Below, piece after piece: positions 1 through 9,935 of a DNA stretch of 53,628 bases (the first letter of the stretch is position 1; each line of letters begins with the position of its first letter). A program made the position numbers and the translations under genes. Below the pieces are notes generated by a model that saw only the letters and a program-made list of their open reading frames with translations, did not search any database and was not told the origin of the DNA. Source of the DNA: an uncultured Pseudomonadota bacterium (GTDB lineage: Bacteria > Bdellovibrionota_B > Oligoflexia > Oligoflexales > CAIYRB01); the NCBI GenBank assembly GCA_903928445.1, contig CAIYRB010000005.1, forward strand, positions 1 through 53,628. Reading direction: 5' to 3'.

Positions 1-250
1 ACTTGATTTGCAAAATGGGCCAGATTTAATGTTTTCATCTGGTTACGGTAGATATGGGTAAAAGTCAGCCCTAAAGGACAGGGTTTGCGCAGACCACTGA
101 TCAAAAACAATCAACTAAGGGTCAAGGTGAGGCGCCGTGACCGCGGCGATCATTAAGCTTTGCCTGCTACAAGCCGATAAACCTACGTGATGTTCCCTAA
201 CTTGCAGCTGCGCTGAAGTACGAGGCGCCATCTGGAGGCAACATTCCCTT

Positions 251-1936
251 ATGCATGTCATGTCGTTTCTTGCTGCCATCCCCTTCTTGCTAGCATCGAC
301 GCTACTGGCACAAGGCAACGTCGACAGCAAATTTAAAGGCACCGCCAAGGAATACTCGGTCACGCTTAATATCAACGCGCCAAACGCGGCCATCATGGAC
401 CATGACTTTTTTGTCGGTCACGGCGGCGACCGCATCGACTCCGCCGCTGGCGTGCACATTTATACAATCTCGGCGCAGGGGTATATTCCTCGCCTGGTTT
501 ACGTCCAACAGCCCAAATCCATCCTTGCTTTGACCCGCGAGGTCACCTTGGCTCCACTCCCTAACAACGGGTACGAACTCGAACTCGACTACCGCCAGGC
601 CAAGGACTTCCCGCCAACCAAAAAGTTGGAAACACTAAACAGCCTATGTGGCGACTTCGCGGCAGCCGGCCTCAGTTATCCAGAGAATATCGCGGTACCA
701 TGCAACCGCCGGACGATCATCGACGACGTAAAAGAAATGGGCGGCGAAGCCGTCTTTTTGCAAGCTCAAGGCGACCCGGCCGACACCGCTGCGACGTCGC
801 TGCTGGGCCGCCTTGATCACGCCGCTGACGATGATTTTTATTGGGCCGCTGAGGAGCTGTTCGCAGCAAAGGCTGGCAACCAACTCGCCGGCAACCTGGT
901 GGCCTATAGTGCCATGCGCAGGCAGAACTGCTCTCGGGTCATGGAAATAGCCATGGAGACCGGCCCCGCCAAAACTCCAAACAACGGTCTAACGATCATC
1001 CGCGGACTATGCCTCGAACTCGCCGGCAAGGCCGACAAAGCGGTGCCGATTTACCAGACTATGCTACCTGCGACGCCACATCCGAGCATAGGTCTCTACT
1101 ACCAGGTCGCACGGGCAACCCGCACGGTCAATGCTGAGCTAGCCGCAAAGACACTACAAACCTGCATCGACAAGTTCCCCCATGCCTACACATGCTACGA
1201 AGGCCTGGCCCAAGTCCGCGCTCTCAATAAACAACAGCAAGGGGGAATACTGACTCTGTATTCTTACCATAAGGCTGCTGCGATCGCGATCCGTGCCCTG
1301 TTTGGCAAGCAACCGCTGCGCCTTGACAGCAAACTGGTCAGCAACGCGGCAATGCTTCGCCCGCATAACTTTGAACTAGCAGCCGCCGCCCTAGCTCTCG
1401 GCGTCGGCGTGCCCGGAGCCATGGCCCAGGCAACGCTGATCTCGGATTTGCCAAGTCTAAAAGCGCTTTTACCGATGTTAGACAAAAGCACACCGAGTGG
1501 CACCACCGTCAGTGCCTACCAGGTGGTCGCCAAAGGCTATCCAAAGGAACCAATCTATTGGCTTAAACTCGCCGGCCTCCTCAGTCGAATGGGCCGCTGC
1601 GATGAGTCGGTCCGCTCGGCAGAGCACGCGCAAAGCATGATCAGTGACGCCGACCGTCACGCCGCCTTGCTCGTCACAAAAGCTAGTTGCTTGGTACGTC
1701 TAGGCCGCTACAAAGAAGCGCAAAGAGACCTCTCCGGCGTGCTAGCGTCCGGTCACGACAGCTGGCAGGCGCATTACAATATGGGCATCATCCACGAGCG
1801 TCTCGGAGCAAACGCGGACGCCGTCCAGGAGTATAACCTCGCCTTGCAGGGCAGCCTCCCAGACTCGGTGCGTGCCCAAGTCGAGCAGCGCCTAAACTAT
1901 GTGAGCCACGCCAAAGAGTCCAAGGTCGCTCACTAA
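251..1936 (+). CDS. Secreted TPR-containing protein, function unknown
   Basis: 561 aa. The first ~22 residues form a Sec-type signal peptide (hydrophobic stretch FLAAIPFLLASTLL followed by AQG), so the protein is probably exported. The C-terminal third (about residues 400-545) has helix pairs typical of tetratricopeptide repeats, for example around YWLKLAGLLSRMGRCDESV and AHYNMGIIHERLGANADAV. A less regular alpha-helical region precedes it. TPR arrays act as protein-protein scaffolds, often in envelope assembly, but no partner is identifiable. A GGAGG at 234-238 lies 12 nt before the ATG, rather far for a ribosome site, so the exact start is uncertain. The stop overlaps the convergent KimA-type gene by 4 bp (1933-1936). 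Confidence 0.75.
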   Translation: MHVMSFLAAIPFLLASTLLAQGNVDSKFKGTAKEYSVTLNINAPNAAIMDHDFFVGHGGDRIDSAAGVHIYTISAQGYIPRLVYVQQPKSILALTREVTLAPLPNNGYELELDYRQAKDFPPTKKLETLNSLCGDFAAAGLSYPENIAVPCNRRTIIDDVKEMGGEAVFLQAQGDPADTAATSLLGRLDHAADDDFYWAAEELFAAKAGNQLAGNLVAYSAMRRQNCSRVMEIAMETGPAKTPNNGLTIIRGLCLELAGKADKAVPIYQTMLPATPHPSIGLYYQVARATRTVNAELAAKTLQTCIDKFPHAYTCYEGLAQVRALNKQQQGGILTLYSYHKAAAIAIRALFGKQPLRLDSKLVSNAAMLRPHNFELAAAALALGVGVPGAMAQATLISDLPSLKALLPMLDKSTPSGTTVSAYQVVAKGYPKEPIYWLKLAGLLSRMGRCDESVRSAEHAQSMISDADRHAALLVTKASCLVRLGRYKEAQRDLSGVLASGHDSWQAHYNMGIIHERLGANADAVQEYNLALQGSLPDSVRAQVEQRLNYVSHAKESKVAH

Positions 1937-3906
1937 CCGATCACCCGCGCTGGCAATACCACCATCGTCAAGCCAGCCCATTGCAAGCGCTTTTGAATCG
2001 AAAGCGCCGTTTCATTATGCAAGAGGCGCTGATACCAGCGTTCCTTTTGGAAAATAATCTTACCGGAGAAAAACGTGACCTCGCTGAATTCATGAGCCAC
2101 ATTCAGGCAGAGTTTTTCGGCCTCAGCGACGGCGTCGGTGCCGATCGACATCCGGTAGGCCGCAGGGACCCCTAGGCGATGCGCCAGCTCGACAAATTTG
2201 CTGAGCGTCGCCTCGGTGTTTTCTTGGAGATGCACGATGTCATCAGCACCCTTGAAACCTCCAGAATCGACGACTCCAACCGAAATAAACACAAGATTTT
2301 TGTAGTGACCTTTGAAGGTCGTCAGGATCTTTTGCACGGTATGAATGCCAAGACCGCCAAAAGCGGCGACTAGGACCGCAGCGGTCGGCTTGCTCGCATC
2401 GAGCTCATCGGGGGTGGCATTGCGCACCATGTTTTTTGGGATATCAACTTCCGAGTACAGGCGCGACAACTGCTTGGCCACGGTCCAATAATGCCGCCGG
2501 ATCGCCATGCAAAGCAGGACTAAAACCGCCGTGACCGCCAGGGTGATCCAGCCCCCCTCAGCGAACTTCTCTAGGACGGTGATGACGAGGATCGAACCGC
2601 ACAACACGGCCCCAGAGACAAACAAGACAGCACGGCTGCGCCACTCGGGCCGCTCGCGCCGAGTCAGCCAGTATTTGCACATGCCAAACATCGAAAGGAA
2701 AAAGGTCAAAAAGACGTTGATGGAGTACATGACCACCAGGTGAGAGACGTTCCCATGGGTGTAGAGCAGCGCCGCGAGGGACGCCGCCCCCATGAGGATG
2801 ATGCCGTTGGACGTGGTCAACCGATCGGACAAAGCGCCAAAGCGCCGCGGCACCCAGGAGTCATTAGCCATGTTGGCAAGTACCCGTGGACCATCAAGAA
2901 ACCCGGCCTGAGCTGCGACCACTAAAAGTGCGCCCTCGGAGAAGATAGTCAAAAAGGCAAAGGTATGAGACAGCGGAAAATGCTGCGACATGCTTTCGAT
3001 CAAAACCGCGTTCAACGTTTTGTTAGACTCCGGCACCACCTTCCACAGCAGGTAGCAAAGCAGCAGACCCGAAGAGCAAATCGCCAGCGACACCGCCATG
3101 TACGCCATGGTGCGCTTGGCGGTCTGAACGCGCGGCTCACGCATGATCTGCAGTCCGTTGGAGACGGCCTCAATCCCGGTGTAAGTACCACCGCCAAGTG
3201 AGTAGGCGTGTAAAAAGAGCAGCGCCATACCGCCAAAACCGAGCATCGAGTGCCCTTGCTGATAACCAGTCACCACCGCATGGCCAACCTCCGGCAGAGC
3301 GCCTAGGTGGCTGAACACCCCGTAACCGATCACCACCATATGCGAGACCAAAAACAACAGAAAAATCGGGGCCAAAAAAGTCACCGATTCCTTGACGCCG
3401 CGGATGTTCAACACCGTCAGTCCAACGATAACCGCCACTTCAAAAGTGAGCTTGAAGGCCACCGCTTCCGGCCAGATACTAAATATTGCGTCACCTGCTG
3501 CGGCGACTGACGTGGTGATCGTCAACACATAGTCGACTAGAAGCGCCGACCCAGAAATAAGACCCGCAGTCCGACCAAGCAACTTCGTCGCCACGACATA
3601 ACCGCCACCGCCGTGCGGAAATTGCTCGATGATGCGCGAGTAGGCCTGCGAAATCAGCAGCACCGTCAACATCGTCATTAAGGCGAGGCCAACGGCTAAA
3701 AAGGTGTGCTGCCCGAGCGCGCGAAACGCCTCTTCTGGACCATAAGAAGACGACGACAAGCCGTCAGCACCAAGCCCCACCCAGGCCAGCAAGGGGATGA
3801 GTGAGATGGCGTGAAAGATCGAGCGATCGGTCACATCCTTCGGGGCACCCAAGACCATCTTGCGCAGTCGCGTGGTCATCGGCGGTTGACTAGGGTCCTG
3901 AACCAT
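1933..3906 (-). CDS. KimA-type potassium transporter (APC superfamily)
   Basis: 657 aa. The N-terminal two thirds are a multi-span membrane domain. Family-typical segments include GLGADGLSSSSYGPEEAF near residue 45, PHGGGGYVV and SGSALLVDYVLT, which match the KimA/YdaO branch of the APC superfamily (proton-coupled high-affinity K+ uptake) rather than ordinary amino-acid permeases. The last ~170 residues are a soluble cytoplasmic domain, as in KimA. In Firmicutes KimA is controlled by c-di-AMP; nothing here shows that this holds. The ATG at 3906 is preferred over the TTG one codon upstream because AGGAG lies 7-8 nt before it. It stands alone, convergent with the TPR gene. An amino-acid permease role cannot be excluded. 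Confidence 0.8.
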   Translation of the reverse strand: MVQDPSQPPMTTRLRKMVLGAPKDVTDRSIFHAISLIPLLAWVGLGADGLSSSSYGPEEAFRALGQHTFLAVGLALMTMLTVLLISQAYSRIIEQFPHGGGGYVVATKLLGRTAGLISGSALLVDYVLTITTSVAAAGDAIFSIWPEAVAFKLTFEVAVIVGLTVLNIRGVKESVTFLAPIFLLFLVSHMVVIGYGVFSHLGALPEVGHAVVTGYQQGHSMLGFGGMALLFLHAYSLGGGTYTGIEAVSNGLQIMREPRVQTAKRTMAYMAVSLAICSSGLLLCYLLWKVVPESNKTLNAVLIESMSQHFPLSHTFAFLTIFSEGALLVVAAQAGFLDGPRVLANMANDSWVPRRFGALSDRLTTSNGIILMGAASLAALLYTHGNVSHLVVMYSINVFLTFFLSMFGMCKYWLTRRERPEWRSRAVLFVSGAVLCGSILVITVLEKFAEGGWITLAVTAVLVLLCMAIRRHYWTVAKQLSRLYSEVDIPKNMVRNATPDELDASKPTAAVLVAAFGGLGIHTVQKILTTFKGHYKNLVFISVGVVDSGGFKGADDIVHLQENTEATLSKFVELAHRLGVPAAYRMSIGTDAVAEAEKLCLNVAHEFSEVTFFSGKIIFQKERWYQRLLHNETALSIQKRLQWAGLTMVVLPARVIG

Positions 3907-3948
3907 CAAGGGGCTCCTGTGATCAAGCTCAAAAGGCTTAGCAAGTTA

Positions 3949-5151
3949 TCATATGATGAGCTTAGCCACCACTTCGATATGCTCTGTCTGCGGGAACATG
4001 TCAAAGGCCTGAATACTCGCCAGTCGTAATCGATGCCCTTTGCTAAGTACCCGCAGATCTTGCGCCAAGGTGTCGACATTGCACGAGACGTAGACCAGCT
4101 CTTGCAGCTCGGGGAGGGACTTGTTGCTCAGTGCAGCTTTGACCTTTGCCGACAAGCCAGCCCGCGGCGGATTAACGATCACATGCGTCACCTCACGCGC
4201 CATGCGCGGCGTCACATGACGGCTGAAGAAATCCTCCACCGAAGCATGCACTGGCTTCAGCCCGGCAACAGCGGGCGTCTGTTCACGGGCTGCGGCGATG
4301 GCGCTAGCGTTACCGTCGACCAAATAGGTCGCCGCAAATCCGCTCGCTGCAGCCCAGCTATAGGCGCCAAAACCGCCGTACAGATCAAGCAGCGTACGGC
4401 CGTGCATGGCCGCTGTGATGTGGCTGACAAAGGCCTCGGTGAGACTAAAATTAGCCTGAAAAAAGGCCAGTGGAGGCAACTGGAACAATTGCCCGGCCAG
4501 CTGATAGCTGAGCTTCTCAGGTCCGGCTAGATGGTTGGTTCGCTCACTCAGAATCCGGTCATCGTCAGCCTTGCTCAGCACCGACTCGTAGATCCCAAGG
4601 TTTGGCTGCGCCACCTGCTGGGCCCATGCGACCAATGCAGCGCGCTCGACGCCGGTGTGCGACAAGATCATGCCGGTCATGCCAGTCGCCGGACTGTAGC
4701 GCAGCGTCACGAATTTCAGGCATCCAGGTTGAAAGCTGCGCTTTGTGTGCTGATAAAAGGGAGCCGGCACCTTGGCGCTACCGGCAAATATCTTCTGCAC
4801 GACTTTATTGATTGCTGGAGCGTGGACGGGACAAGTCGGAATATCAACGACGGTCTTGCTGCCACGAACATAGAGGCCGATGCTGCGCTGACCAAAGCTA
4901 TCCATATTTAGGCAAAGCTTTGTCGAAGCGCGGTAACCAAGTGGTAACGGACTTGGCATGATCGGCAGAAAGAGCTGGTCCATGGCGGCAGGGGGTAGGT
5001 TGAGGCGCAGCGCACTCGCCAGGACTTCACGCACCCGCAGCGATTTACCGCGCAGCTGTTTGGCGTAGGGGACCGCCAATTCGCTGCACCCAGAACATTT
5101 GCGGTAGTAGGGGCATGGGATTGTCACAGCCAAGCCCTCATCGATCGCCAC
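3949..5151 (-). CDS. RlmD/TrmA-family RNA 5-methyluridine methyltransferase
   Basis: 400 aa, SAM-dependent m5U methyltransferase that modifies rRNA or tRNA. Iron-sulfur ligands are visible: C13, C19 and C22 (CPYYRKCSGC) plus the Cys of IPTCPVH near residue 112. The SAM-binding site is LLDLYGGFGAYS. The substrate motif is VNPPRAGL, and the catalytic Cys is C357 in VYVSCNVDTLAQDL. The end, DMFPQTEHIEVV, holds the general-base Glu typical of the family. The N-terminal TRAM domain of RumA/RlmD is missing, so this is a TRAM-less form closer in layout to RlmC, and the exact target (U747, U1939 or U54) cannot be decided. The start is GTG at 5151 with no clear ribosome site. The gene is divergent from the two-component operon. 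Confidence 0.85.
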   Translation of the reverse strand: MAIDEGLAVTIPCPYYRKCSGCSELAVPYAKQLRGKSLRVREVLASALRLNLPPAAMDQLFLPIMPSPLPLGYRASTKLCLNMDSFGQRSIGLYVRGSKTVVDIPTCPVHAPAINKVVQKIFAGSAKVPAPFYQHTKRSFQPGCLKFVTLRYSPATGMTGMILSHTGVERAALVAWAQQVAQPNLGIYESVLSKADDDRILSERTNHLAGPEKLSYQLAGQLFQLPPLAFFQANFSLTEAFVSHITAAMHGRTLLDLYGGFGAYSWAAASGFAATYLVDGNASAIAAAREQTPAVAGLKPVHASVEDFFSRHVTPRMAREVTHVIVNPPRAGLSAKVKAALSNKSLPELQELVYVSCNVDTLAQDLRVLSKGHRLRLASIQAFDMFPQTEHIEVVAKLII

Positions 5152-5318
5152 GAATTGACTATTTTTTTAACAGCTTGATATTTAAGCAGTCTTTTTCTCA
5201 TTGCAGATCCAATCCTCACCCTCTTCTAATTTAAACTCATTTATATTAGGATGCAGGGACCTTGATCATAGCAGTCTATTAACATCATGAAATGTTAAAG
5301 ACTAATTGGGAGGGCTAT

Positions 5319-6074
5319 ATGCGTATCCTCGTGGTTGAAGACGATGCTCCGTTGGCAAGTGTACTCATGCGGACCCTGCGTGAGGAGTCCTACGCGGTGG
5401 ATCACGCTGCCGATGGCCAGGAGGCCGAATGGCTAGCCTTCGAGAACCCTTACGATCTCATTATTCTCGACTTAATGCTGCCAAGAAAAAATGGGCTCGA
5501 GGTCCTCAAGACCTTGCGCGATGGTGGCATGGTCGCTCCAGTCCTCATCTTGACGGCTCGCGACACCAAGGAAGACGTGGTCAAGGGACTCGACAGGGGC
5601 GCCGATGACTACCTCACCAAACCATTCAACCTAGACGAGCTCCTCGCCAGGGTGCGCGCCCTGCTTCGCCGCCAGTCAGGTGAACCGGCGACGATCATCG
5701 AAGCCGGCCCGCTGCGCATCGATCCGAGCCGCAAGGAAGTCACCCGCGAAGGCCAGACCTTGCACCTGACAGCCAAGGAATATGCCCTACTCGAATACAT
5801 GGCGCGGCACGGCGGTACGGTTTTGAGCCGCACTCAGCTCAGTGAGCATGTCTGGGACATGAACTTCGAACCGACCTCAAACGTCGTCGATGTCTACATC
5901 GGCTACCTCCGCAACAAGGTCGACAAGCCCTTTGATCAGGCATTGATAAAAACCGTGCGCGGCCATGGCTACATGCTTGATCTGCCAGCAGTCGATCAAC
6001 AGGTAGCGGCCAATAAAGCCGTTGGGAATGGCAATCATCAACCGAGCCGGGAACAATCGACGCATGTTTCTTGA
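5319..6074 (+). CDS. OmpR/PhoB-family response regulator
   Basis: 251 aa from the ATG at 5319, chosen over the ATG at 5292 because GGGAGG lies just upstream and the protein then begins MRILVVEDD as in the family. The receiver domain has the acidic pair D8/D9, phospho-acceptor D51 (LILDLMLP context), T79 and K101 (LTKPF). The C-terminal winged helix (about 130-225) includes SNVVDVYIGYLRNKVD and the VRGHGYML end, so it is a DNA-binding transcription factor. A hydrophilic tail of ~25 residues follows. It overlaps the histidine kinase gene by 11 bp, which indicates translational coupling and a cognate pair. The signal and regulon are unknown. Confidence 0.93.
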   Translation: MRILVVEDDAPLASVLMRTLREESYAVDHAADGQEAEWLAFENPYDLIILDLMLPRKNGLEVLKTLRDGGMVAPVLILTARDTKEDVVKGLDRGADDYLTKPFNLDELLARVRALLRRQSGEPATIIEAGPLRIDPSRKEVTREGQTLHLTAKEYALLEYMARHGGTVLSRTQLSEHVWDMNFEPTSNVVDVYIGYLRNKVDKPFDQALIKTVRGHGYMLDLPAVDQQVAANKAVGNGNHQPSREQSTHVS

Positions 6075-7587
6075 GCGAGTACCAGTACGCCTTCGTTTAT
6101 CGCTGGGCCATGCCATCTGGATGGCCCTTTTATTTCTCTGTGTCGGCTTTGGCCTCTACCGGGTCGTCGAGCACAATCTACAGCGCTCGGTCGATACCTC
6201 ACTGCTGATTTCGGCGCAGTCTATTCGCGATGCCCGCTTTCTCCGGGGCTTTAGCCCCCCGATTATGGAACAGTTCCTCAATCAGTTTTTTGGCGAAAAG
6301 TATATTCGTCCATACGCCCAGCTTGTCGACCTATCTGGCAAGATCAGCGCTAAAACCGACACCCACGTCAGTCTTCCGGTGACCCCACGCGCCCTGGCTC
6401 GCGCTGAGCAGGGTCTGGAAACGATCGAGACCTTTGCACCGCGCCGCGAGGGCGAAGCACCACTGCGTCAGGTCACCCTACCCGTCGTCAAATTCGGCCG
6501 CTTTACCGGCGAGCTCATTCAGGTGGGGGCCAATCTTGACTCGACCTTACACACCCTGCGAGAGATCGCCTGGGTGTTATGGATTTCACTGCCGGTAGGA
6601 CTGGGCCTGTCCATCGTCTTTGGCTACCTCCTGACGATGCGGTCGCTAAGCCCCGTGACCCAGATGAGCGCTGCAGCAAAGAATTTAGGCAGCAATGATC
6701 TAAGTTTCCGCCTGCCGCTGCCGGTGGCCAAAGACGAGCTACGTCAACTAGCTCAGACCTTCAACGAAATGCTCGACCGCTTAGAAGACGCCTTCAAGCG
6801 GCTCAGGAGATTTACCGGCGACGTCTCCCATGAGCTACGCACGCCGATCGCTGTCATCCGCGGCGAAGCCGAGCTGGCGCTTCGCCGCGAGAGGACCGCG
6901 ACCGAGTACAAGGCATCGTTACAAACAATCGTCGGTGAGACGACCAATATGACCACGATTGTCGAAGACCTATTGCTTCTGGCCAGGGCCGAGAGCCGCG
7001 CTGTCGCCATGAGCTGGACCGAGCTAATCAGCGCCGACTTTATGCAAGAGGTCATCCATTCGGTCCAGGCGGTTTATGCGGCCAAAGGCATCGCACTGCG
7101 CATCACCAGCAAGGGTCCCAGCCGCTTCCATGGCAACCCCGTCTACTTGATGCTCGCGCTTAAGAACATCCTAATCAACGCGGCCAAACATTCAGCCGCG
7201 CCGAACACCGTCGACTTCACCATAGGCGACGATGGACGCTGCACCTTGTTCACCATCACCGACCAAGGCGAAGGCATACCTGCGGATTCCCTCCCCTACA
7301 TCTTCGACCCCTTCTACCGCGCCGACACCGCCCGCAACCGAGCCGCAGGCGGCACCGGCATTGGCCTGAGCCTGGCGATGGCCTTGGTCAAGTTGCATGA
7401 CGGCACGATCCAAGTCAGCTCTAAGCCCGGCGAGGGCGCAACCTTTGTCGTCCGCATCCCCCGCCCGCCGGTCAAATCGGAACAAGCGCCAAACCGGACT
7501 GGATTACTAACCAGTGCGACCGCCATCAATCCTGCGCCGCGACTCGACCTGGTCACGGCCCTTACCACCCCCGCAAGAACACCTTAA
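6064..7587 (+). CDS. Sensor histidine kinase, EnvZ/BaeS-like
   Basis: 507 aa. TM1 lies near residues 15-35, a ~130-residue periplasmic sensor region follows, and TM2 is near 170-195 (VLWISLPVGLGLSIVFGYLL). A HAMP domain, HisKA with H256 in GDVSHELRTP, and HATPase_c with N (NILINAAKHS), G1 (DQGEGIP), F (FDPFYRAD) and G2 (GGTGIGLSLAM) boxes complete a canonical transmembrane kinase. It pairs with the regulator immediately upstream. The ATG at 6064 is taken as start; a TTG at 6022 in the same frame would add 14 residues. The periplasmic region has no domain I recognise, so the stimulus is unknown. The last ~35 residues are a Pro/Thr-rich low-complexity tail. Confidence 0.93.
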   Translation: MFLERVPVRLRLSLGHAIWMALLFLCVGFGLYRVVEHNLQRSVDTSLLISAQSIRDARFLRGFSPPIMEQFLNQFFGEKYIRPYAQLVDLSGKISAKTDTHVSLPVTPRALARAEQGLETIETFAPRREGEAPLRQVTLPVVKFGRFTGELIQVGANLDSTLHTLREIAWVLWISLPVGLGLSIVFGYLLTMRSLSPVTQMSAAAKNLGSNDLSFRLPLPVAKDELRQLAQTFNEMLDRLEDAFKRLRRFTGDVSHELRTPIAVIRGEAELALRRERTATEYKASLQTIVGETTNMTTIVEDLLLLARAESRAVAMSWTELISADFMQEVIHSVQAVYAAKGIALRITSKGPSRFHGNPVYLMLALKNILINAAKHSAAPNTVDFTIGDDGRCTLFTITDQGEGIPADSLPYIFDPFYRADTARNRAAGGTGIGLSLAMALVKLHDGTIQVSSKPGEGATFVVRIPRPPVKSEQAPNRTGLLTSATAINPAPRLDLVTALTTPARTP

Positions 7588-7766
7588 TATTTTATTTATA
7601 TCAATATGATGGCCAAAATCACCAGATGGCTGATTTGGACCATAAATTAGACCTCAAGATTTAAGCTCTAAGAGTCGAAGAGATAGTCCAGACCGTTCGG
7701 CTTCACTCGGGCCGTCAGACTGAGTTGGTGACTCGTAGAGGTTTTTAGAGGTTTGTAGAGGTAAGC

Positions 7767-9935
7767 ATGAATTCATCCAATAGGACTGCCAAGGCGTACC
7801 TAAGCGCCTTCGCCGCAGCTGCAGCGCTGGTACTTACGGCAGGTGGCTGCAGCGGCAAAGCGAAATTCGGCGGCACGAGCTTGGACAAGGTTGAGCCGGT
7901 ACTCCTCCTCGACCAGTCTTTTGATGTTGCGACCATCGGGACCGAAACGACCCGCTTTAAACCCGCCTTTGGCATTATCGAGCAAAGTCTGAGCCTAAAG
8001 GAAAAGCCACCCATAGTAGACACGCAGCAGCAGGTTTACCGTAAGCCGCTTGCACAGCCAGAGCAGTTCCAACAAGGCCATGAAGGCGCGGTGTCGATCG
8101 AAGACTTTACTATCTCCAGTGCGGCAAAATTAGACTTACTGGTCGTACTCGACAACTCCAGCTCGATGGCTACCGAGCAGACAGCTCTGTCCAGGGGGCT
8201 ACCGGCACTAGTCTCTGGTCTGAGCAATGTCGATTGGCAGATCGGCGTGATCACCTCAGATGCTGAAAGCGCGGGTGATCCCATCGAAAGCAATCGCGGC
8301 TGCCACCTTTATGACACCAAAGGCCAAGCCTTCGACGCCCAAGGCAACTTGACCGGCGCGCCCATCAGCAAAAACGACCCGGCAGCAAGCATTAAATTTA
8401 CCGACACGATTCAAAATATCGGCGTCGGCGGCTCCAACCGTGAACAGCTGATCCGCAATGCCTACCGCGCCGTGACCGGTACCTGTGGCAGCGTCAACCA
8501 GGACTGGCGACGTAAAGACGCGCTGCTTGGCATCTTGTTCGTCACGGATGAAGATAGCTACTGCGACAGCGACGATCCTAGCGGGGTCAAAGATGCCGGG
8601 GGCAACACCCTGTGCAAACCAGCCGAGCTGCCGACAACCTTGATCAATGCACTCAAACCGCCATTTACCCAAGACAATCAGGCTCGTGTTTACTCGCTGA
8701 CCTATCACGGCAGTATGCCTGCACCCGGATCCGCCCAAGCGCAGCGCCCAGCCGCGCGCATTCTCAACGTGGTTCAGACCTTCGGCGGGTTTGACGATTC
8801 GATCCAGCAGGATGATTATGCACCAACGCTCGCTCGCATCTCTGCCGACGCAGCGACCATCGTGAAGCGGCAATTCACCCTAAAAAGCCTACCTCTGAGC
8901 GACACTTTGCAGGTCAGCGTCGATGGCGTCCTCACCACCAACTACAAAATTGTTGGCAATATGCTATCCGTGGAGGGCCTTAGCGCCGACCGAGTCAACC
9001 TCCACGTCTCTTACCGCCATGACCCGGTGATGCTCTTCAACCAGGTCACGACGAGTCAGCAAGCGAACCCAAGCACTCTCGAGGTGAAACTCAACGACGC
9101 GCTGCTGACTAAGGATCAATACGACTTCGATCCAGCGACCAGCGTCATCCATTTCCATTCGACACCACCTGACTACGCCGTGATTCGCGTCAACTACCGG
9201 ATTGGTCCGGATCTCAAGTCCGACTTTGTCGTCTCAAGCTCTAGTAGCAGTCGCCCACTTGCCGTGACTGTCGACACCATTCCCGTCACCGATTATGACT
9301 GGGACGACGCGAGTCATACGCTACATTTTAAATCGCCGCCGCCAGACGGCGCCTCCGTCGCAGTGGCCTATAAAGACCCCAACGGCAAAATCACCAACTA
9401 CGACATGGCGCCGAGCGGCCTTCATGCACTGAGCATGGATGTTATAGATGCCAACACCAAGAACCGGATCGACGTCACCACAGACGGTAGACAACTGGTC
9501 TTCAAAGGCGACGACGTCCAGGACGGGCGCACCGCGACCGTTACCTATCACTTTGGCGACAGCACGACGCTGCTCGCCGAGGATCTTGCGCATGCGCCGC
9601 TTGCAGACTCATTGACGCTAAAGGTCGATAAGGACGGCCCCGACTGCCTCAAAAACATACACGTCGAAGGACAAAAACTCGTCTTCAACTGTGACGCCAC
9701 GACACTTGGCGAGTTGGAGCTGAGCTACAGCTACTTGATCAGCCACAATACCATCTTTACGGTTGGACAGGATGTGCCTCCAGGCGCCTATATCCAAGTG
9801 TTTGTCGATGGACAGGCTTACAACCACTACCAACAAGATGGACGCAATTTCACCATTCCAGACACGGACACCACGTTGACGTCCAAGATTAGGATTCTGA
9901 TCAACACCGATGCCAATGGCGGCGTACGGCGCTGA
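7767..9935 (+). CDS. Lipoprotein with vWA domain and repeated beta modules
   Basis: 722 aa. The signal peptide ends TAGGC with C28 as likely lipidation site, so the protein is probably anchored in the envelope. From about residue 120 a vWA-like fold is seen: LLVVLDNSSSM gives a MIDAS-type D-x-S-x-S (D129, S131, S133), and LGILFVTDEDSYC follows. From about 375 to the end there are roughly six related ~45-residue units, each with the pattern xLxVxVDG…YxxD…LxF…VxVxYxxx. These are likely beta-sandwich modules in tandem. vWA domains bind metal and protein ligands, so an adhesion or surface-assembly role is possible but not shown. It ends flush against the convergent YihY gene with no intergenic base. 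Confidence 0.75.
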   Translation: MNSSNRTAKAYLSAFAAAAALVLTAGGCSGKAKFGGTSLDKVEPVLLLDQSFDVATIGTETTRFKPAFGIIEQSLSLKEKPPIVDTQQQVYRKPLAQPEQFQQGHEGAVSIEDFTISSAAKLDLLVVLDNSSSMATEQTALSRGLPALVSGLSNVDWQIGVITSDAESAGDPIESNRGCHLYDTKGQAFDAQGNLTGAPISKNDPAASIKFTDTIQNIGVGGSNREQLIRNAYRAVTGTCGSVNQDWRRKDALLGILFVTDEDSYCDSDDPSGVKDAGGNTLCKPAELPTTLINALKPPFTQDNQARVYSLTYHGSMPAPGSAQAQRPAARILNVVQTFGGFDDSIQQDDYAPTLARISADAATIVKRQFTLKSLPLSDTLQVSVDGVLTTNYKIVGNMLSVEGLSADRVNLHVSYRHDPVMLFNQVTTSQQANPSTLEVKLNDALLTKDQYDFDPATSVIHFHSTPPDYAVIRVNYRIGPDLKSDFVVSSSSSSRPLAVTVDTIPVTDYDWDDASHTLHFKSPPPDGASVAVAYKDPNGKITNYDMAPSGLHALSMDVIDANTKNRIDVTTDGRQLVFKGDDVQDGRTATVTYHFGDSTTLLAEDLAHAPLADSLTLKVDKDGPDCLKNIHVEGQKLVFNCDATTLGELELSYSYLISHNTIFTVGQDVPPGAYIQVFVDGQAYNHYQQDGRNFTIPDTDTTLTSKIRILINTDANGGVRR

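Noticed and set aside
7600..7660. Terminator after the histidine kinase gene
   Set aside because: GGCCAAAATCA and TGATTTGGACC pair only imperfectly and no T-tract follows.
8256..8873. 205-codon minus-strand frame within the vWA lipoprotein gene
   Set aside because: No recognisable protein features; the plus frame has signal peptide, lipobox and MIDAS residues.
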